Source: an uncultured Verrucomicrobiota bacterium (GTDB lineage Bacteria; Verrucomicrobiota; Verrucomicrobiia; Opitutales; Seribacteraceae). Taken from it: a stretch of DNA of 64,000 bases. The notes below the pieces were generated by a model. That model made no database searches. It was not told where the DNA came from and saw only the letters and a list, made by a program, of their open reading frames with translations. Location: NCBI GenBank assembly GCA_902612125.1, contig CACMBV010000012.1, positions 1 to 64,000 on the forward strand, written 5' to 3'. This document shows, piece after piece, positions 47,195-57,115 of this stretch; the first letter of the stretch is position 1, and every line of letters starts with the position of its first letter. Both the position numbers and the translations under genes were made by a program.

Positions 47195-48914
47195 TGAACC
47201 GGAGTACTTCGTTTCTATACCATTTCCACACCAGGCAAGCACCGGTGCATGCAATGACGAAGCAGATCAGGCATGCCGGAAAGTTAAGCAGTATGCCATA
47301 GGCAATGGTGAGCGATAAACCATAACAAAGCATAACGCCGCCCACCACATCCAGCCAACTCGAAAAGGTCAAAGCCTCTCCGGAAACCATTCCCACTGCT
47401 TTCCGGATGGGCCCCCAGGCTCCTCCGGGCCGAATTTGTTGATAAAATTTTTCCAGCTTCTTTTGAGCAACTGGCTTAGTCAAAAAGGTTACGAGTAGAC
47501 TGAGGGGAAATATCACACTGACCAATAGGGCGACCTTGAATTCCCAGGCAAAGTCTCCCCATGGCTGTCCAAAAATTATCAGGCCGGGGTCTAAAGTTTT
47601 GAACAGAATGCCACCCAATAACCCTCCAATCAGAGCAGTCAGTTCGGTGTAAGCATTGATTCTCCACCAGAACCATCGCAGCACCGAGGCAATCCCTCCG
47701 GGTATCATCAGGTAGGCTAGCCATTCCATCACCCCGGTTACTGATTGCACCTGGGTGGCAATCGCTGCACCGGCAAGCATCAGTAAAACCATAAAAATTT
47801 TGGAAGCCCGAACATAATGAGTATCTGTTCCTCCCTTATGGAAGAAACGTTTATACAAATCGATGGTTAGGAAGGAAGCTCCCCAGTTTAGGTGCGTATC
47901 AATGGTTGACATGAAGGCGGCCAGAAAGGCGGTAATCAAAAGCCCCTTTAGTCCTATGCCAAGGTATTCATTGATCACCATTGGGTAAGCTTTGCTGTGT
48001 TCAGTGAGAGTAGGGAAAGCAATGATGGAAACGAGCCCCACTACGACCCACAGCCAGGGACGGCAGGATTGAAAAATGGAGTAGAACAAGGTCGCCCGAA
48101 TCGCATCCTTCTCATTTCGGCAGGCGGACATTCGTTGCATGTTGTATCCGTTGGCATCACTCCACCAGACAAGTGTGAAAATAACCAGCATTTTCAGGAC
48201 ATCCGAATTGAAGGTTGAAAAATCAGGAAAGATAGAGAGGGTTTTTTCTCCGTATTCAGGCAGGGTACGAATTTCCGCGAGTATCTCCTCCATCCCTCCC
48301 GACTGGCTGACCGCAATACAGGCCAGGGCAAGCATACTTCCCATGGTAATAAAAAATTGCACCACATCGGTGGTCACTACGCCGTAGAAGCCTGAGAATG
48401 TCGCGTAAAATAAAGCCACTGCCATCAGTACGATAATGGCCTGGGTTTGATCAAAGGGGGTGAGGACCTCAATGACCGTGCTCATCCCAAAAGTGACCCA
48501 GCCGATGGTTAACAGATTTTGCAGGATTCCGCCATAACACGCCCGCACTCCCCGCAGGATGGCGGCAGATTGGCCATCATATCGGAATTCAAAAAACTCT
48601 GCATCCGTAATCAGGTTGCTTCTTCTCCAGAGTCTGGAAAACAAAAAGATGCCCACAATCAGGGGAAGAACTGAAACGATGACCCACCACATCCTTTCGA
48701 GACCATCTTTGCGGGTAACTTCAGTGACCCAGATCGGGGTATCGGAGGCAAAGCTCGTGGCGATCATGGAAAGACAAATGGCCCACCAGGGAAGGGATCT
48801 TCCGCCGAGGAAAAAGGATTCAGAATTTTTGGAGGCTTTACCGGAAAAGAAAAAGCCAACTGCAATCGCAAACCCTATGTATGCAAAGATGATGCTGTAA
48901 TCGAACCAATGCAT
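47187..48914 (-). CDS. sodium:solute symporter (SSS) family protein
   Basis: 575 aa; many TM segments; SFFLGGRSLPWWAICLSMIATSFASDTPI; FLAAFMSTIDTHLNWGASFL. Confidence 0.93.
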   Translation of the reverse strand: MHWFDYSIIFAYIGFAIAVGFFFSGKASKNSESFFLGGRSLPWWAICLSMIATSFASDTPIWVTEVTRKDGLERMWWVIVSVLPLIVGIFLFSRLWRRSNLITDAEFFEFRYDGQSAAILRGVRACYGGILQNLLTIGWVTFGMSTVIEVLTPFDQTQAIIVLMAVALFYATFSGFYGVVTTDVVQFFITMGSMLALACIAVSQSGGMEEILAEIRTLPEYGEKTLSIFPDFSTFNSDVLKMLVIFTLVWWSDANGYNMQRMSACRNEKDAIRATLFYSIFQSCRPWLWVVVGLVSIIAFPTLTEHSKAYPMVINEYLGIGLKGLLITAFLAAFMSTIDTHLNWGASFLTIDLYKRFFHKGGTDTHYVRASKIFMVLLMLAGAAIATQVQSVTGVMEWLAYLMIPGGIASVLRWFWWRINAYTELTALIGGLLGGILFKTLDPGLIIFGQPWGDFAWEFKVALLVSVIFPLSLLVTFLTKPVAQKKLEKFYQQIRPGGAWGPIRKAVGMVSGEALTFSSWLDVVGGVMLCYGLSLTIAYGILLNFPACLICFVIACTGACLVWKWYRNEVLRFSE

Positions 48915-48918
48915 GTTT

Positions 48919-50904
48919 TCAGGGGTTGAAATCGATTACGATTCCATCACAAACCAGATGACCATGGGTGCGTGTTAGGCTTTTATTAGCCGGAGTCATC
49001 ACCAGCATCACCGCTTCCCTGGCAGGAATGACAAAGGTTTGTTGTCCGCTTGCATTTTCGCTCAGGATCCGGTTGGCGATCGCATCGTAGATCCGAACCG
49101 AATTTTTACCCACATCCCATTTTATCGATTGGGTCCGGGGGTGTGGGTTGAAGAAAATTCGGGTCGGGAAAGCCTCGGGTTTCAGGATATCCGTGATCAC
49201 CGGATTAATCGCGAGAATAGCCTCGATATTTGTGGGCTCGATCAGGGAGGCAAGGAAACCGACATTGGAACCACCGTATAAGCCCAGGTCAGTTTGAGCC
49301 CATCCATGTATGGTGGCATCACCCCCCACATGAGGAGGATTCGGGAGCCTGCTTTCAACAACCATGTCCTGTACTTTTATGACTTCTCCCGGCTTGAGCC
49401 CCTGAGCCTCTAGGATGATTTCGATTTGTCCTTCGCCGGAAAACTGAATTTTCTGATCATCCCGAAGCTTATTTTGAAAAGTACCATGGAGGTCTTCTCT
49501 TCCTTTTATGAGAAAACGAATATCATTTTCGATTTTCCGGTGCCGAATAACTATAATTAAAGAATGGGAAGTGGTATCCGGAAGTTCAATGGTGCCAGCA
49601 TAATGGATCTTTCCCTCCGCATCCGCGGTGAGAAACATGTCCTTGTCTGGATTGGTGGAGTGGCCAAGCCTGAGCATGCCCGTTTTCATGCGATCATTCT
49701 CGGGATATCTGCGCAGGGTTCCCTGTTTTCTGATACCCTCATAAGGAATGGAAAATAACGGATCATTTTTCTGGGCCCATGAATAACTTGTCTGTTGGCT
49801 GGGAGGCCATGAGTCAGGGTAAAAGAAACGGGCATTGGAGGCGACATGCAGAACCCACTTGGCAAGGTCTTTTGCAAAGTGATCTTCATATCTTGCAATC
49901 GGGGTCATGATGCCGATTGCCTGAAAAGTATTCATCGCAAATGCGTACTCATATTCCGGGTAGACGCTGCCAATCAGACCATGAACCGGGGTGCCATTCC
50001 ACATCTCTCCAATCATACCCCACTTCCTGGGATTGTCGCCGGCAAGGACCCATTCAATAAACTTACCCGTTTGGTGGGTTCCGTTATTTTCCGCATTGTA
50101 TACGGCCGAGGCATAAGCTCCATAGGGAGCAAGTGATTCGTAGTACGGGTTGATTTTTCTTAGATCCATCCAGTCGAGGCATTTTTCCGCAATTCGGAGA
50201 TGGTCATCGTCTGCCGTTTCCTTCCATCCCACATACTGAAGGCAGGCTAGCCCGGCGACCACATCGGCCTCGATCCAACCTTGGTTTACGGGTTTCTTTT
50301 TACGGAAATCATAACCGGTGTAATCAAAGTTTTGACCCAGTTGATCGGTGATCTCAGCCCATTTATGAACCGTTGACAAAAATTGTTCCTGGTATCCCGT
50401 GATCTGGGGGTAATGTTTGTAAATCTGAGTGAATAAAAGGCTGGGAAGAAGGTCATACCAAAAGCTCCCCCCAGTTGAGCCGGGCTGATTCAGGTACAAC
50501 CCTATGCCATTTTTCCGGTCAAAGTGGGCGGATAGCATGGCGGCATGAGTAGACCTGTCGTTCCCCAGCAGAATGCCATTGAGAACCGAAGCCATCGAGG
50601 TAATGGCCTCATGAATATTGGTTTCTGAACTCTGGCGTGAGTCTCCCACATAAGTGGGTAACCCGAAGCCATTCACATCATTTACAATTTTTGCCTTGTC
50701 CTCCCAGATCAAAGGCAGAAACTTTCCGGTCCGGTTCCGGTCAAAGACTAGTTTATCAAATTCATGGGCAGTTTTATCCCAGTCTCGTAATAGGTAGTCA
50801 GGTGGCAAATCGGGGATTTTGGCAATGGTCGGTAGGCTTTGCCCAAAGGCACAGGACATCAAACATATCGAGATGAGTAAAAAGATTCGCACCTTACTTC
50901 TCAA
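48919..50904 (-). CDS. secreted protein of unknown function, possibly (alpha/alpha)6-barrel glycosidase-like
   Basis: 661 aa; signal MRSKVRIFLLISICLMSCAFG; W/Y-rich helical N-terminal region; C-terminal beta-rich region; overlaps upstream DUF1861 gene. Confidence 0.5.
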   Translation of the reverse strand: MRSKVRIFLLISICLMSCAFGQSLPTIAKIPDLPPDYLLRDWDKTAHEFDKLVFDRNRTGKFLPLIWEDKAKIVNDVNGFGLPTYVGDSRQSSETNIHEAITSMASVLNGILLGNDRSTHAAMLSAHFDRKNGIGLYLNQPGSTGGSFWYDLLPSLLFTQIYKHYPQITGYQEQFLSTVHKWAEITDQLGQNFDYTGYDFRKKKPVNQGWIEADVVAGLACLQYVGWKETADDDHLRIAEKCLDWMDLRKINPYYESLAPYGAYASAVYNAENNGTHQTGKFIEWVLAGDNPRKWGMIGEMWNGTPVHGLIGSVYPEYEYAFAMNTFQAIGIMTPIARYEDHFAKDLAKWVLHVASNARFFYPDSWPPSQQTSYSWAQKNDPLFSIPYEGIRKQGTLRRYPENDRMKTGMLRLGHSTNPDKDMFLTADAEGKIHYAGTIELPDTTSHSLIIVIRHRKIENDIRFLIKGREDLHGTFQNKLRDDQKIQFSGEGQIEIILEAQGLKPGEVIKVQDMVVESRLPNPPHVGGDATIHGWAQTDLGLYGGSNVGFLASLIEPTNIEAILAINPVITDILKPEAFPTRIFFNPHPRTQSIKWDVGKNSVRIYDAIANRILSENASGQQTFVIPAREAVMLVMTPANKSLTRTHGHLVCDGIVIDFNP

Positions 50905-51760
50905 AGCTGAGGAACGGATCTTTCATGTCAAGGAATCCTGCTTCAGCATCACTCAAACCAACAAATAAACGGGCATTTCCGTCTGCAAATCTTTGAATCC
51001 CTCCAGAGAAGATCACATCTCGTAAATCCGCTCTTTTAGCCTCTCCTGCAGGGAAGTCGCTCCGTTTTGCAATAACTTCAGGCAGGGTGGATCTGCCTGT
51101 TTCCAAATCGATTGAAAAAACCATGGAATAATAGTGACGATCCCCATCCTCGCTAAATTCTGCAATATGGCCAAGGACACCAATCTTTCCATTTTTAAGG
51201 TAATGGGCCTCATTGGCACCAACCCATAAATCTTCCGGACAATGATCGAAGAGGGGGGCTTTTTCGATTGCCTCGTAAGTCGCATCCTCCAATGAATCAA
51301 CCAGGCAATAACCAATCTTGCCGCGCCCTCCTTTTTCACCCTGCGGTCTGGTCAGAACCAGAATTTTATCGTCCGGTAGTTGCAGAAAGCGGATGTCCTT
51401 CATTTTTGGCGGTCCGCTCAGTACCTGTTCAAAGAATCCTTCACCCCTTTGCAAATAGAATTCCATTTGCCATGCTTTATCGTTCTCTCCTATCTGAACT
51501 GGAAACCTGACGCCACCAAGTAATATTTTTCCGTCTATTTTAGTCACACAGGGATCCTGCAGACCTTCAAAAGACGGGCCGTTGGGATAGGGTTGCCACT
51601 GGTTTTCGGATTTTTCAAAAAAAATGATCCGGGATAATTCTTCTTCTCTTTTTTCAACCCGGCCCGCAATCACCACTCGTCCCATCCATTGAAAGGGGGC
51701 GGTTATATTATAGATATCGTGTTCAGGAAAACCTAAAAAGTTTAGTTTACCGGAATTCAC
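50894..51760 (-). CDS. DUF1861-like protein (five-bladed propeller, GH130-related)
   Basis: 288 aa; HDIYNITAPFQWMGRVVIAGRVEKREEELSRIIFFE; LQDPCVTKIDGKILLGGVRFPV. Confidence 0.72.
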   Translation of the reverse strand: MNSGKLNFLGFPEHDIYNITAPFQWMGRVVIAGRVEKREEELSRIIFFEKSENQWQPYPNGPSFEGLQDPCVTKIDGKILLGGVRFPVQIGENDKAWQMEFYLQRGEGFFEQVLSGPPKMKDIRFLQLPDDKILVLTRPQGEKGGRGKIGYCLVDSLEDATYEAIEKAPLFDHCPEDLWVGANEAHYLKNGKIGVLGHIAEFSEDGDRHYYSMVFSIDLETGRSTLPEVIAKRSDFPAGEAKRADLRDVIFSGGIQRFADGNARLFVGLSDAEAGFLDMKDPFLSFEK

Positions 51761-52797
51761 AAAGATTGAAGAATTTCATGGATCGAAAATTCGGCAGAAC
51801 AAATTACACTGTCCGAGGCGCCATAATAAAGAGTTAGTTTATCATCATCGACAACATGGCCATTTGTAAAGACAACCTTGCCAAAGAAACCTTCTTTTTC
51901 ATAAGGCGCCGTGGGTTCCATAATCGGTTCCCTGCTTCGGCCTATTACTTTCGACGGGTCTTTTTTGTCCAGCAATAAGGCTCCCAGGCAATACCGGTTT
52001 TGATGATCCGCCCCGTGGTAAATTGCTAACCATCCTTGTTCGGTCTCAATGGGAGCGGCACCGGCTCCAATCCGGGAGGAATCCCAGGCCCCATCCCGGG
52101 TGCGGGCAACGCAGGCATGATTGCCCCAATCAGCTAAGTTGGGAGAGGAGGCCAACCAGATGAAGTGACCTCCCAGACCCACCCCACTTGGCCGGTGTAA
52201 ACAATAGTATTTTTCTTCGATTTTTGATTCAAAAATGGCGCAGTCTTTGTTTGCGGGTGGTAAAATCATCCCGAATTCTTCGTAGCTTTCCCAATTGAAT
52301 GTGCGTCGCAAACCCACGCCATATCCGCTTTCGGAAGTTGCGGTGTAAGTAAGTAGAAAAGAACCATCCGCCATCGAAGCTACCCGACAATCTTCAATTC
52401 CATAGCCTTCCAGATCTCCTTTGCCGGTGATACTGGGCAAGGCTGCATCCTCAAAGTGGATCCCATCCTCACTCTTAAACAATCGCAGATGGGAGAGGGT
52501 GGACAGGTAGGTCTCGCCCTTGTATCTGGGTTCACGTGGATCCCGTGTGTCCAATAAAGGATCATCCAAATCAAAGGAAATGATTGCAACCCTTCCGTTT
52601 TGCAGGACGGGGAAAGAAATTTTGCCTTCCTTTTGCTCGGGTCTTTCCGCTACCCGCACCACCAGCCATGTCAATTTCTGGAATTGGAAAACGCCGGGAT
52701 TTAAGAGGCACTCCACTTGTGTGCCGGGGTGATGTGATTTGACCTGTGAAGGTTGTAAGAGCGGGTTGTGGGGGTTGCGGTTAGCCAGGTCGGTCAT
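51757..52797 (-). CDS. glycoside hydrolase/phosphorylase family 130 (beta-mannoside phosphorylase-like)
   Basis: ORF track start 52866; ATG 52797 gives MTDLANRNPHNPLLQPSQVKSHHPGTQVECLLNPGVFQFQ; GYGIEDCRVASMADGSFLLTYTA; GLGGHFIWLASSPNL; GWLAIYHGAD. Confidence 0.88.
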   Translation of the reverse strand: MTDLANRNPHNPLLQPSQVKSHHPGTQVECLLNPGVFQFQKLTWLVVRVAERPEQKEGKISFPVLQNGRVAIISFDLDDPLLDTRDPREPRYKGETYLSTLSHLRLFKSEDGIHFEDAALPSITGKGDLEGYGIEDCRVASMADGSFLLTYTATSESGYGVGLRRTFNWESYEEFGMILPPANKDCAIFESKIEEKYYCLHRPSGVGLGGHFIWLASSPNLADWGNHACVARTRDGAWDSSRIGAGAAPIETEQGWLAIYHGADHQNRYCLGALLLDKKDPSKVIGRSREPIMEPTAPYEKEGFFGKVVFTNGHVVDDDKLTLYYGASDSVICSAEFSIHEILQSL

Positions 52798-52801
52798 GAA
52801 A

Positions 52802-55800
52802 TTATTTGACGAGGAAGGCATGGCCCCAGTCCGCATGGTCTCCTTCCGGTTTGCCATCGCGTCCATTGGTCACCACCAGTTTGAGCTCATCCGCTCCTTC
52901 CACGGATATATCCAGTACCTTGGCCGGTTGCCCTTTTTTCATATCCCCGCTGTCAAAAACTTTTTCTCGGTCCACATGCACCTCGAAAGTCAAGTAGGTA
53001 TCTTGGCCTCCATCATTGTGCCCAACCATGCTGTAAAACCGCCTGAATTCCTTTCCGCTTAGATCGTAGGTTATTTCACTGTGTGCATGCGTACCAATAC
53101 CATGAGAAAATTTTTCACCGGCAATTTGCAACTCGCCTCCGGTTATGGACCGGTTCTGCTTGGCGGTACTCCATCCAACCTTGACTTCCTTTGCCTCGGC
53201 AATCTTGAGATAATGACGGTCCCTAGGTTTGTACTGGTCGACATCCCCCATGCCCGGTCCAATGATTTCTAGGTTGTATAATTGCCACCAATTATTTTTT
53301 TCCTCCAGGCTGGTAATCCGGACATTTTTGGCCACCACCATATCGAATGGAATGGTGGTAACTTGGGCTCCCTTAAATTGATCCGCAACCGTAACCCAGG
53401 AGTCACCATTTTCAGAAATCTCCACTTTGACAATACCCGGGTAATCTCCCCCCCTGGCCGTAAGGATAACCTTAAAGACATTTCGCTGATGAGGGAATTC
53501 AGCCTCAATCCAAGTACCAACCTTCAAGGCTGCCTTGGTTGCGAAAGTCGTTTTCTCATCCTCATCCTGAATGTACTGCAGATGTGGTTGACCATGACTC
53601 GCCGAAAGTTTCCAGAGTTTGATCTCACTGCCTGAATTGAGCAGAACTTCGCGAAGGGAAGCCTCGGTGAATGCCTGCGTCATATCAGCGGTTTCCTTGC
53701 GGGCCTTGGCGACTTCTTCGGTTTTGATCATTCCCGCCTGGTTGCCAAAACTGCTGCGTATGTAAGTCAGTACGGATGCAATATAATCATCATCATTTGT
53801 TTTCAGGGGCATCATGTAACCACCCACATAGGATTGACCGCGCAAAGGGCCGGAAATCCCCTGTAGGGCTACTTTAGCAAGCACATCCTTGGAACCAATC
53901 ACCGTGGGATTATTAACAAAGGACGGGGCCATTTTCATTTTTCCGTCCGGGGTGACGACCCCGGTTCCGTCCGGGGCGTGGCAGGTGGCGCAGAGGGATT
54001 CAAAATGTTTTTTACCCGCGTTAAGCAGGGCGACTTCTTCAGCCTCCAGCCGGGCCAATTCTTTTTGCCGGGCCACTTCCGCAAAATAATCCTTATTCAA
54101 CTCATCATCAATTTCCCTTAGGTATTGGTTGGATGGGTTTGCTGCCAGTACGGAACCAGCCAGTGCCCGGGTTTCAGGCGTTACCCTGGTCGAGGCCGAA
54201 AGCAGAAGCTGAATGGCGACATCGTGATGAGGATCGCTTGCCAAAGATTGAAGCATGGAAACGGTATTTATATCTTGATGGAAGAATGGTTCTGTCATCC
54301 GTATGGCTGCGGCCCGGACCGTCGGGTCATCATCCCGGTAAATCTTTTGCAGGAAATCCAGGTCAATCGCGTCCAATCCCTCGATTGTCCAGAGAGCGTG
54401 AAGCCGTGTAAGCGGGTTTCCAGAGCTCGTGGCCAGTTGCCGCAGGTCGGCAAGCACCGACCGGTCACCTTTCAGAATGATCAGTTTCTGGGCTTCGTCC
54501 CGCCACCATCCGTTCGGGTGGGAGAGGTGCTTGATCAGTTCAGCGGAGGACTCGTTGAGCATGTTGGGGCGAGGCCCGGGCTGGAAGGCAGAGTGGCGGA
54601 CCCGGTAAATCCGTCCACGCTGGATATTCTGGTCCAAACCATAGTGCTTGATTGCGCTATGAATGAATGAGCCTTCAGGAACCCAGGCGGATTCCTGGAC
54701 AACCCCTCGATGCATATCCACGAGATAGAGGGTCCCATCCGGTCCGGTTGCGGAATTGACCGGTCTGAAATTGGCATCCGAACTGGCAATGAATTCCTCC
54801 TGGTGATAGGAATTGTGAAGTATTTTTCTCCCAAAAGCATCGGTTTTAAAGGTGGCCCGCCGGGTCAGGCGCCCGACTGGCTCATGGAAGAATAAATCCC
54901 CAACTAATTCCTTTGGCAGTCGGTCACCACGAAAGACAGTTTGCCCGCAGGTAGCGGTGAAGCTTTTGGCCGTGTTGTCTGCCCGCATGCTTCCAAAACC
55001 TCCCTGGGAATCAGCAATATGGTCGATCGGGAAAACTTCCCGGAAACCTTCGGCCATGACCCACTTTGGGTGCCATTTTGTGTAAATATTGGGAAAGAGT
55101 GGATGAGCCGGTCCGATCCCGGCACCCGCGTCCACAAACAAGACTTTCCCGTGGTTGTCTTGGGTTAATCCCCATTGTCCGCGGTTGCCCTTGGTTTCTC
55201 CCTTGATCACTTTACCGTCGCGTAAACGAAGCCGGTAATCGCTGTATGTCATGTACAACCAATTGTCCATGCTCCAGATCAATCCGGATGGTTGATGTTC
55301 CACATTACCCCCCCGTTTTCCCCCCTCAAACCAGATTTTCTTCTCCTCGGCAACCCCGTCATGGTCACGGTCGAAATATTCATAGATGTCATTGGTGTTG
55401 GATTCTCCGATGAGCACGGAATCAAGCAGGGGTAGGATCATTCTTGGAAGGATCAGGTCTTGGGCGAAGACCGTTTTATGATCCATGATGCCATCTCCAT
55501 CGGTGTCTTCCAGTCGGACCACTTGGCTCACCGGTTCGTCCGTGCCGGTTCCCTTAATGTCCTGCATGTAAGTCCGCCATTCCGCAACATACATTCTGCC
55601 GTTTCCATCCCAAACGCAGACGGTGGGCTCGGTGACCAGGGGATTATCTGCTACCAGTTCAAGCGAATAGCCTGGCTGCACTTTAAATGTTTTCTGGCTT
55701 TCTTCGGGGCTTTGGAAACGAACGGTCGGATCTTGCGTGCCTTCTTTCGGGGGAAGCGAAAAACTTGGTTTGGGAATGGATTCAGTTTCTGCATCTAATT

Positions 55801-56644
55801 CTTTGAGCACGAAACGAAAACCCTGATACCACATCTTGAGTATATCCTTGTGCCAATAAATGTGATGATTATGTCCGGGGCTGGAAACGAAAATTCTCCC
55901 CTTCCCGTATTCTTTAACCCACGCCATGGCATAGTCATTATCCTCTCTTTTTCGACCTCCCCGGTGGTTTTCAAACTTGGACATGTCGATTGAAAGTAGA
56001 ACCCGTACTTTCTCGCGTTCAAAATCTTTGTACTGATAAAGTTCATCATTGATTTTAAAACTCCGGTTCCCATCAAAAATTCCCTTCACCACGGAATGAC
56101 TTGGATCTTCATTGCAGAGACAATAAGTACCATTATGACCCCATGGATGACCGTCAAAATTACCCCCAATCATTTCCGTATAACCGGGCCAGCCTCCGTC
56201 CGTCGCCGCGTGAATGGCGACAATGCCGCCCCCATTCTTAACATATTCAAGAAATTCTTTCCGCATCTTTTCTGTGGTCAGTCCTTTTTCAATGCTGGTT
56301 GAATTATTCAGATAAACCGCGTCGTAATTTTTGAGGTTTTCAGCACTTAGGTCTTTGGGGTCATTGGTGAAATCAGTTTCAAACAGACCCGTTTTTTCTC
56401 CCATTTGTCTGGCCATTTCCCTGGCTACGGCTATCGAGCTGTGGTAGTAAGTGAACGCTTTTGAAAAGACCAATACTTTATGTTTTTTTCGTGGTGTGAT
56501 CCCTTCCGGTATGGCCTTGGAGATATTTTCAATTTCCTCAGGTGTTGCCTGCTTGGCCCCCTCTACTTTTTGATTGGGCCCGAAAATTACGGCAATCCCC
56601 AGACAGATGGTCAATATTTTAAGGAGAAAGCGGGAAATTTTCAT
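52802..56644 (-). CDS. ThuA + PVC-type beta-propeller + HEAT + cytochrome c + F5/8 type C + NPCBM fusion protein
   Basis: 1280 aa; ThuA: HKVLVFSKAFTYYHSSIAVAREMARQ...GGGIVAIHAATDGGWPGYTEMIGG; propeller: RMYVAEWRTYMQDIKGTG; heme: LCATCHAPDGTGV; discoidin-like and NPCBM-like C-terminus (FSHGIGTHAHSEITYDLSG). Confidence 0.9.
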   Translation of the reverse strand: MKISRFLLKILTICLGIAVIFGPNQKVEGAKQATPEEIENISKAIPEGITPRKKHKVLVFSKAFTYYHSSIAVAREMARQMGEKTGLFETDFTNDPKDLSAENLKNYDAVYLNNSTSIEKGLTTEKMRKEFLEYVKNGGGIVAIHAATDGGWPGYTEMIGGNFDGHPWGHNGTYCLCNEDPSHSVVKGIFDGNRSFKINDELYQYKDFEREKVRVLLSIDMSKFENHRGGRKREDNDYAMAWVKEYGKGRIFVSSPGHNHHIYWHKDILKMWYQGFRFVLKELDAETESIPKPSFSLPPKEGTQDPTVRFQSPEESQKTFKVQPGYSLELVADNPLVTEPTVCVWDGNGRMYVAEWRTYMQDIKGTGTDEPVSQVVRLEDTDGDGIMDHKTVFAQDLILPRMILPLLDSVLIGESNTNDIYEYFDRDHDGVAEEKKIWFEGGKRGGNVEHQPSGLIWSMDNWLYMTYSDYRLRLRDGKVIKGETKGNRGQWGLTQDNHGKVLFVDAGAGIGPAHPLFPNIYTKWHPKWVMAEGFREVFPIDHIADSQGGFGSMRADNTAKSFTATCGQTVFRGDRLPKELVGDLFFHEPVGRLTRRATFKTDAFGRKILHNSYHQEEFIASSDANFRPVNSATGPDGTLYLVDMHRGVVQESAWVPEGSFIHSAIKHYGLDQNIQRGRIYRVRHSAFQPGPRPNMLNESSAELIKHLSHPNGWWRDEAQKLIILKGDRSVLADLRQLATSSGNPLTRLHALWTIEGLDAIDLDFLQKIYRDDDPTVRAAAIRMTEPFFHQDINTVSMLQSLASDPHHDVAIQLLLSASTRVTPETRALAGSVLAANPSNQYLREIDDELNKDYFAEVARQKELARLEAEEVALLNAGKKHFESLCATCHAPDGTGVVTPDGKMKMAPSFVNNPTVIGSKDVLAKVALQGISGPLRGQSYVGGYMMPLKTNDDDYIASVLTYIRSSFGNQAGMIKTEEVAKARKETADMTQAFTEASLREVLLNSGSEIKLWKLSASHGQPHLQYIQDEDEKTTFATKAALKVGTWIEAEFPHQRNVFKVILTARGGDYPGIVKVEISENGDSWVTVADQFKGAQVTTIPFDMVVAKNVRITSLEEKNNWWQLYNLEIIGPGMGDVDQYKPRDRHYLKIAEAKEVKVGWSTAKQNRSITGGELQIAGEKFSHGIGTHAHSEITYDLSGKEFRRFYSMVGHNDGGQDTYLTFEVHVDREKVFDSGDMKKGQPAKVLDISVEGADELKLVVTNGRDGKPEGDHADWGHAFLVK

Positions 56645-56929
56645 AGCCCTGAATTATTTCGAAATATATACATTACAAAATACCAATAGGATCTACCCTA
56701 TGAGTTTACCCTAAAAATGGAAAGTTTTAACTTGAGTTTGGTACGAAAACCTTCGTGTCGAAATTTACCTAAAATTTACCATTCCCGGTTGATTCTGTGT
56801 GGTGGTATTTTGGTAAAGATGAGCAACAGGCAAGATGTATCGAAAAACTTAATCCCTAAGCCGGGATGACAGCACATTTCCTTAAAATATAAAAAACTCA
56901 TTCTTCCCGAATTAGGCATTCTTGGTTGG

Positions 56930-57115
56930 TTGCATTTTACCAAGGCATTTGATCAGGCGTTGGACGCTGACTGTGATAAGGGAGAATATGAAATTCACTC
57001 CATTGGTAACGGAGAACGCAACCGGTGGGTCGAGGAAAAGGATTATATTTTGAGTCCGAAAAGTAAGGAGATTTCTCACACCTTGGGATTTTCATCCCGC
57101 CAATATTTTTCAACT
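56930..57115 (+). pseudogene. possible AraC-family regulator C-terminal remnant
   Basis: In-frame KEISHTLGFSSRQYFSTV resembles the AraC second HTH (eIA..lGFsS.qYFs.vFk); ends abruptly against the 3' end of the opposite-strand deoxyribosyltransferase-like gene. Confidence 0.4.
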
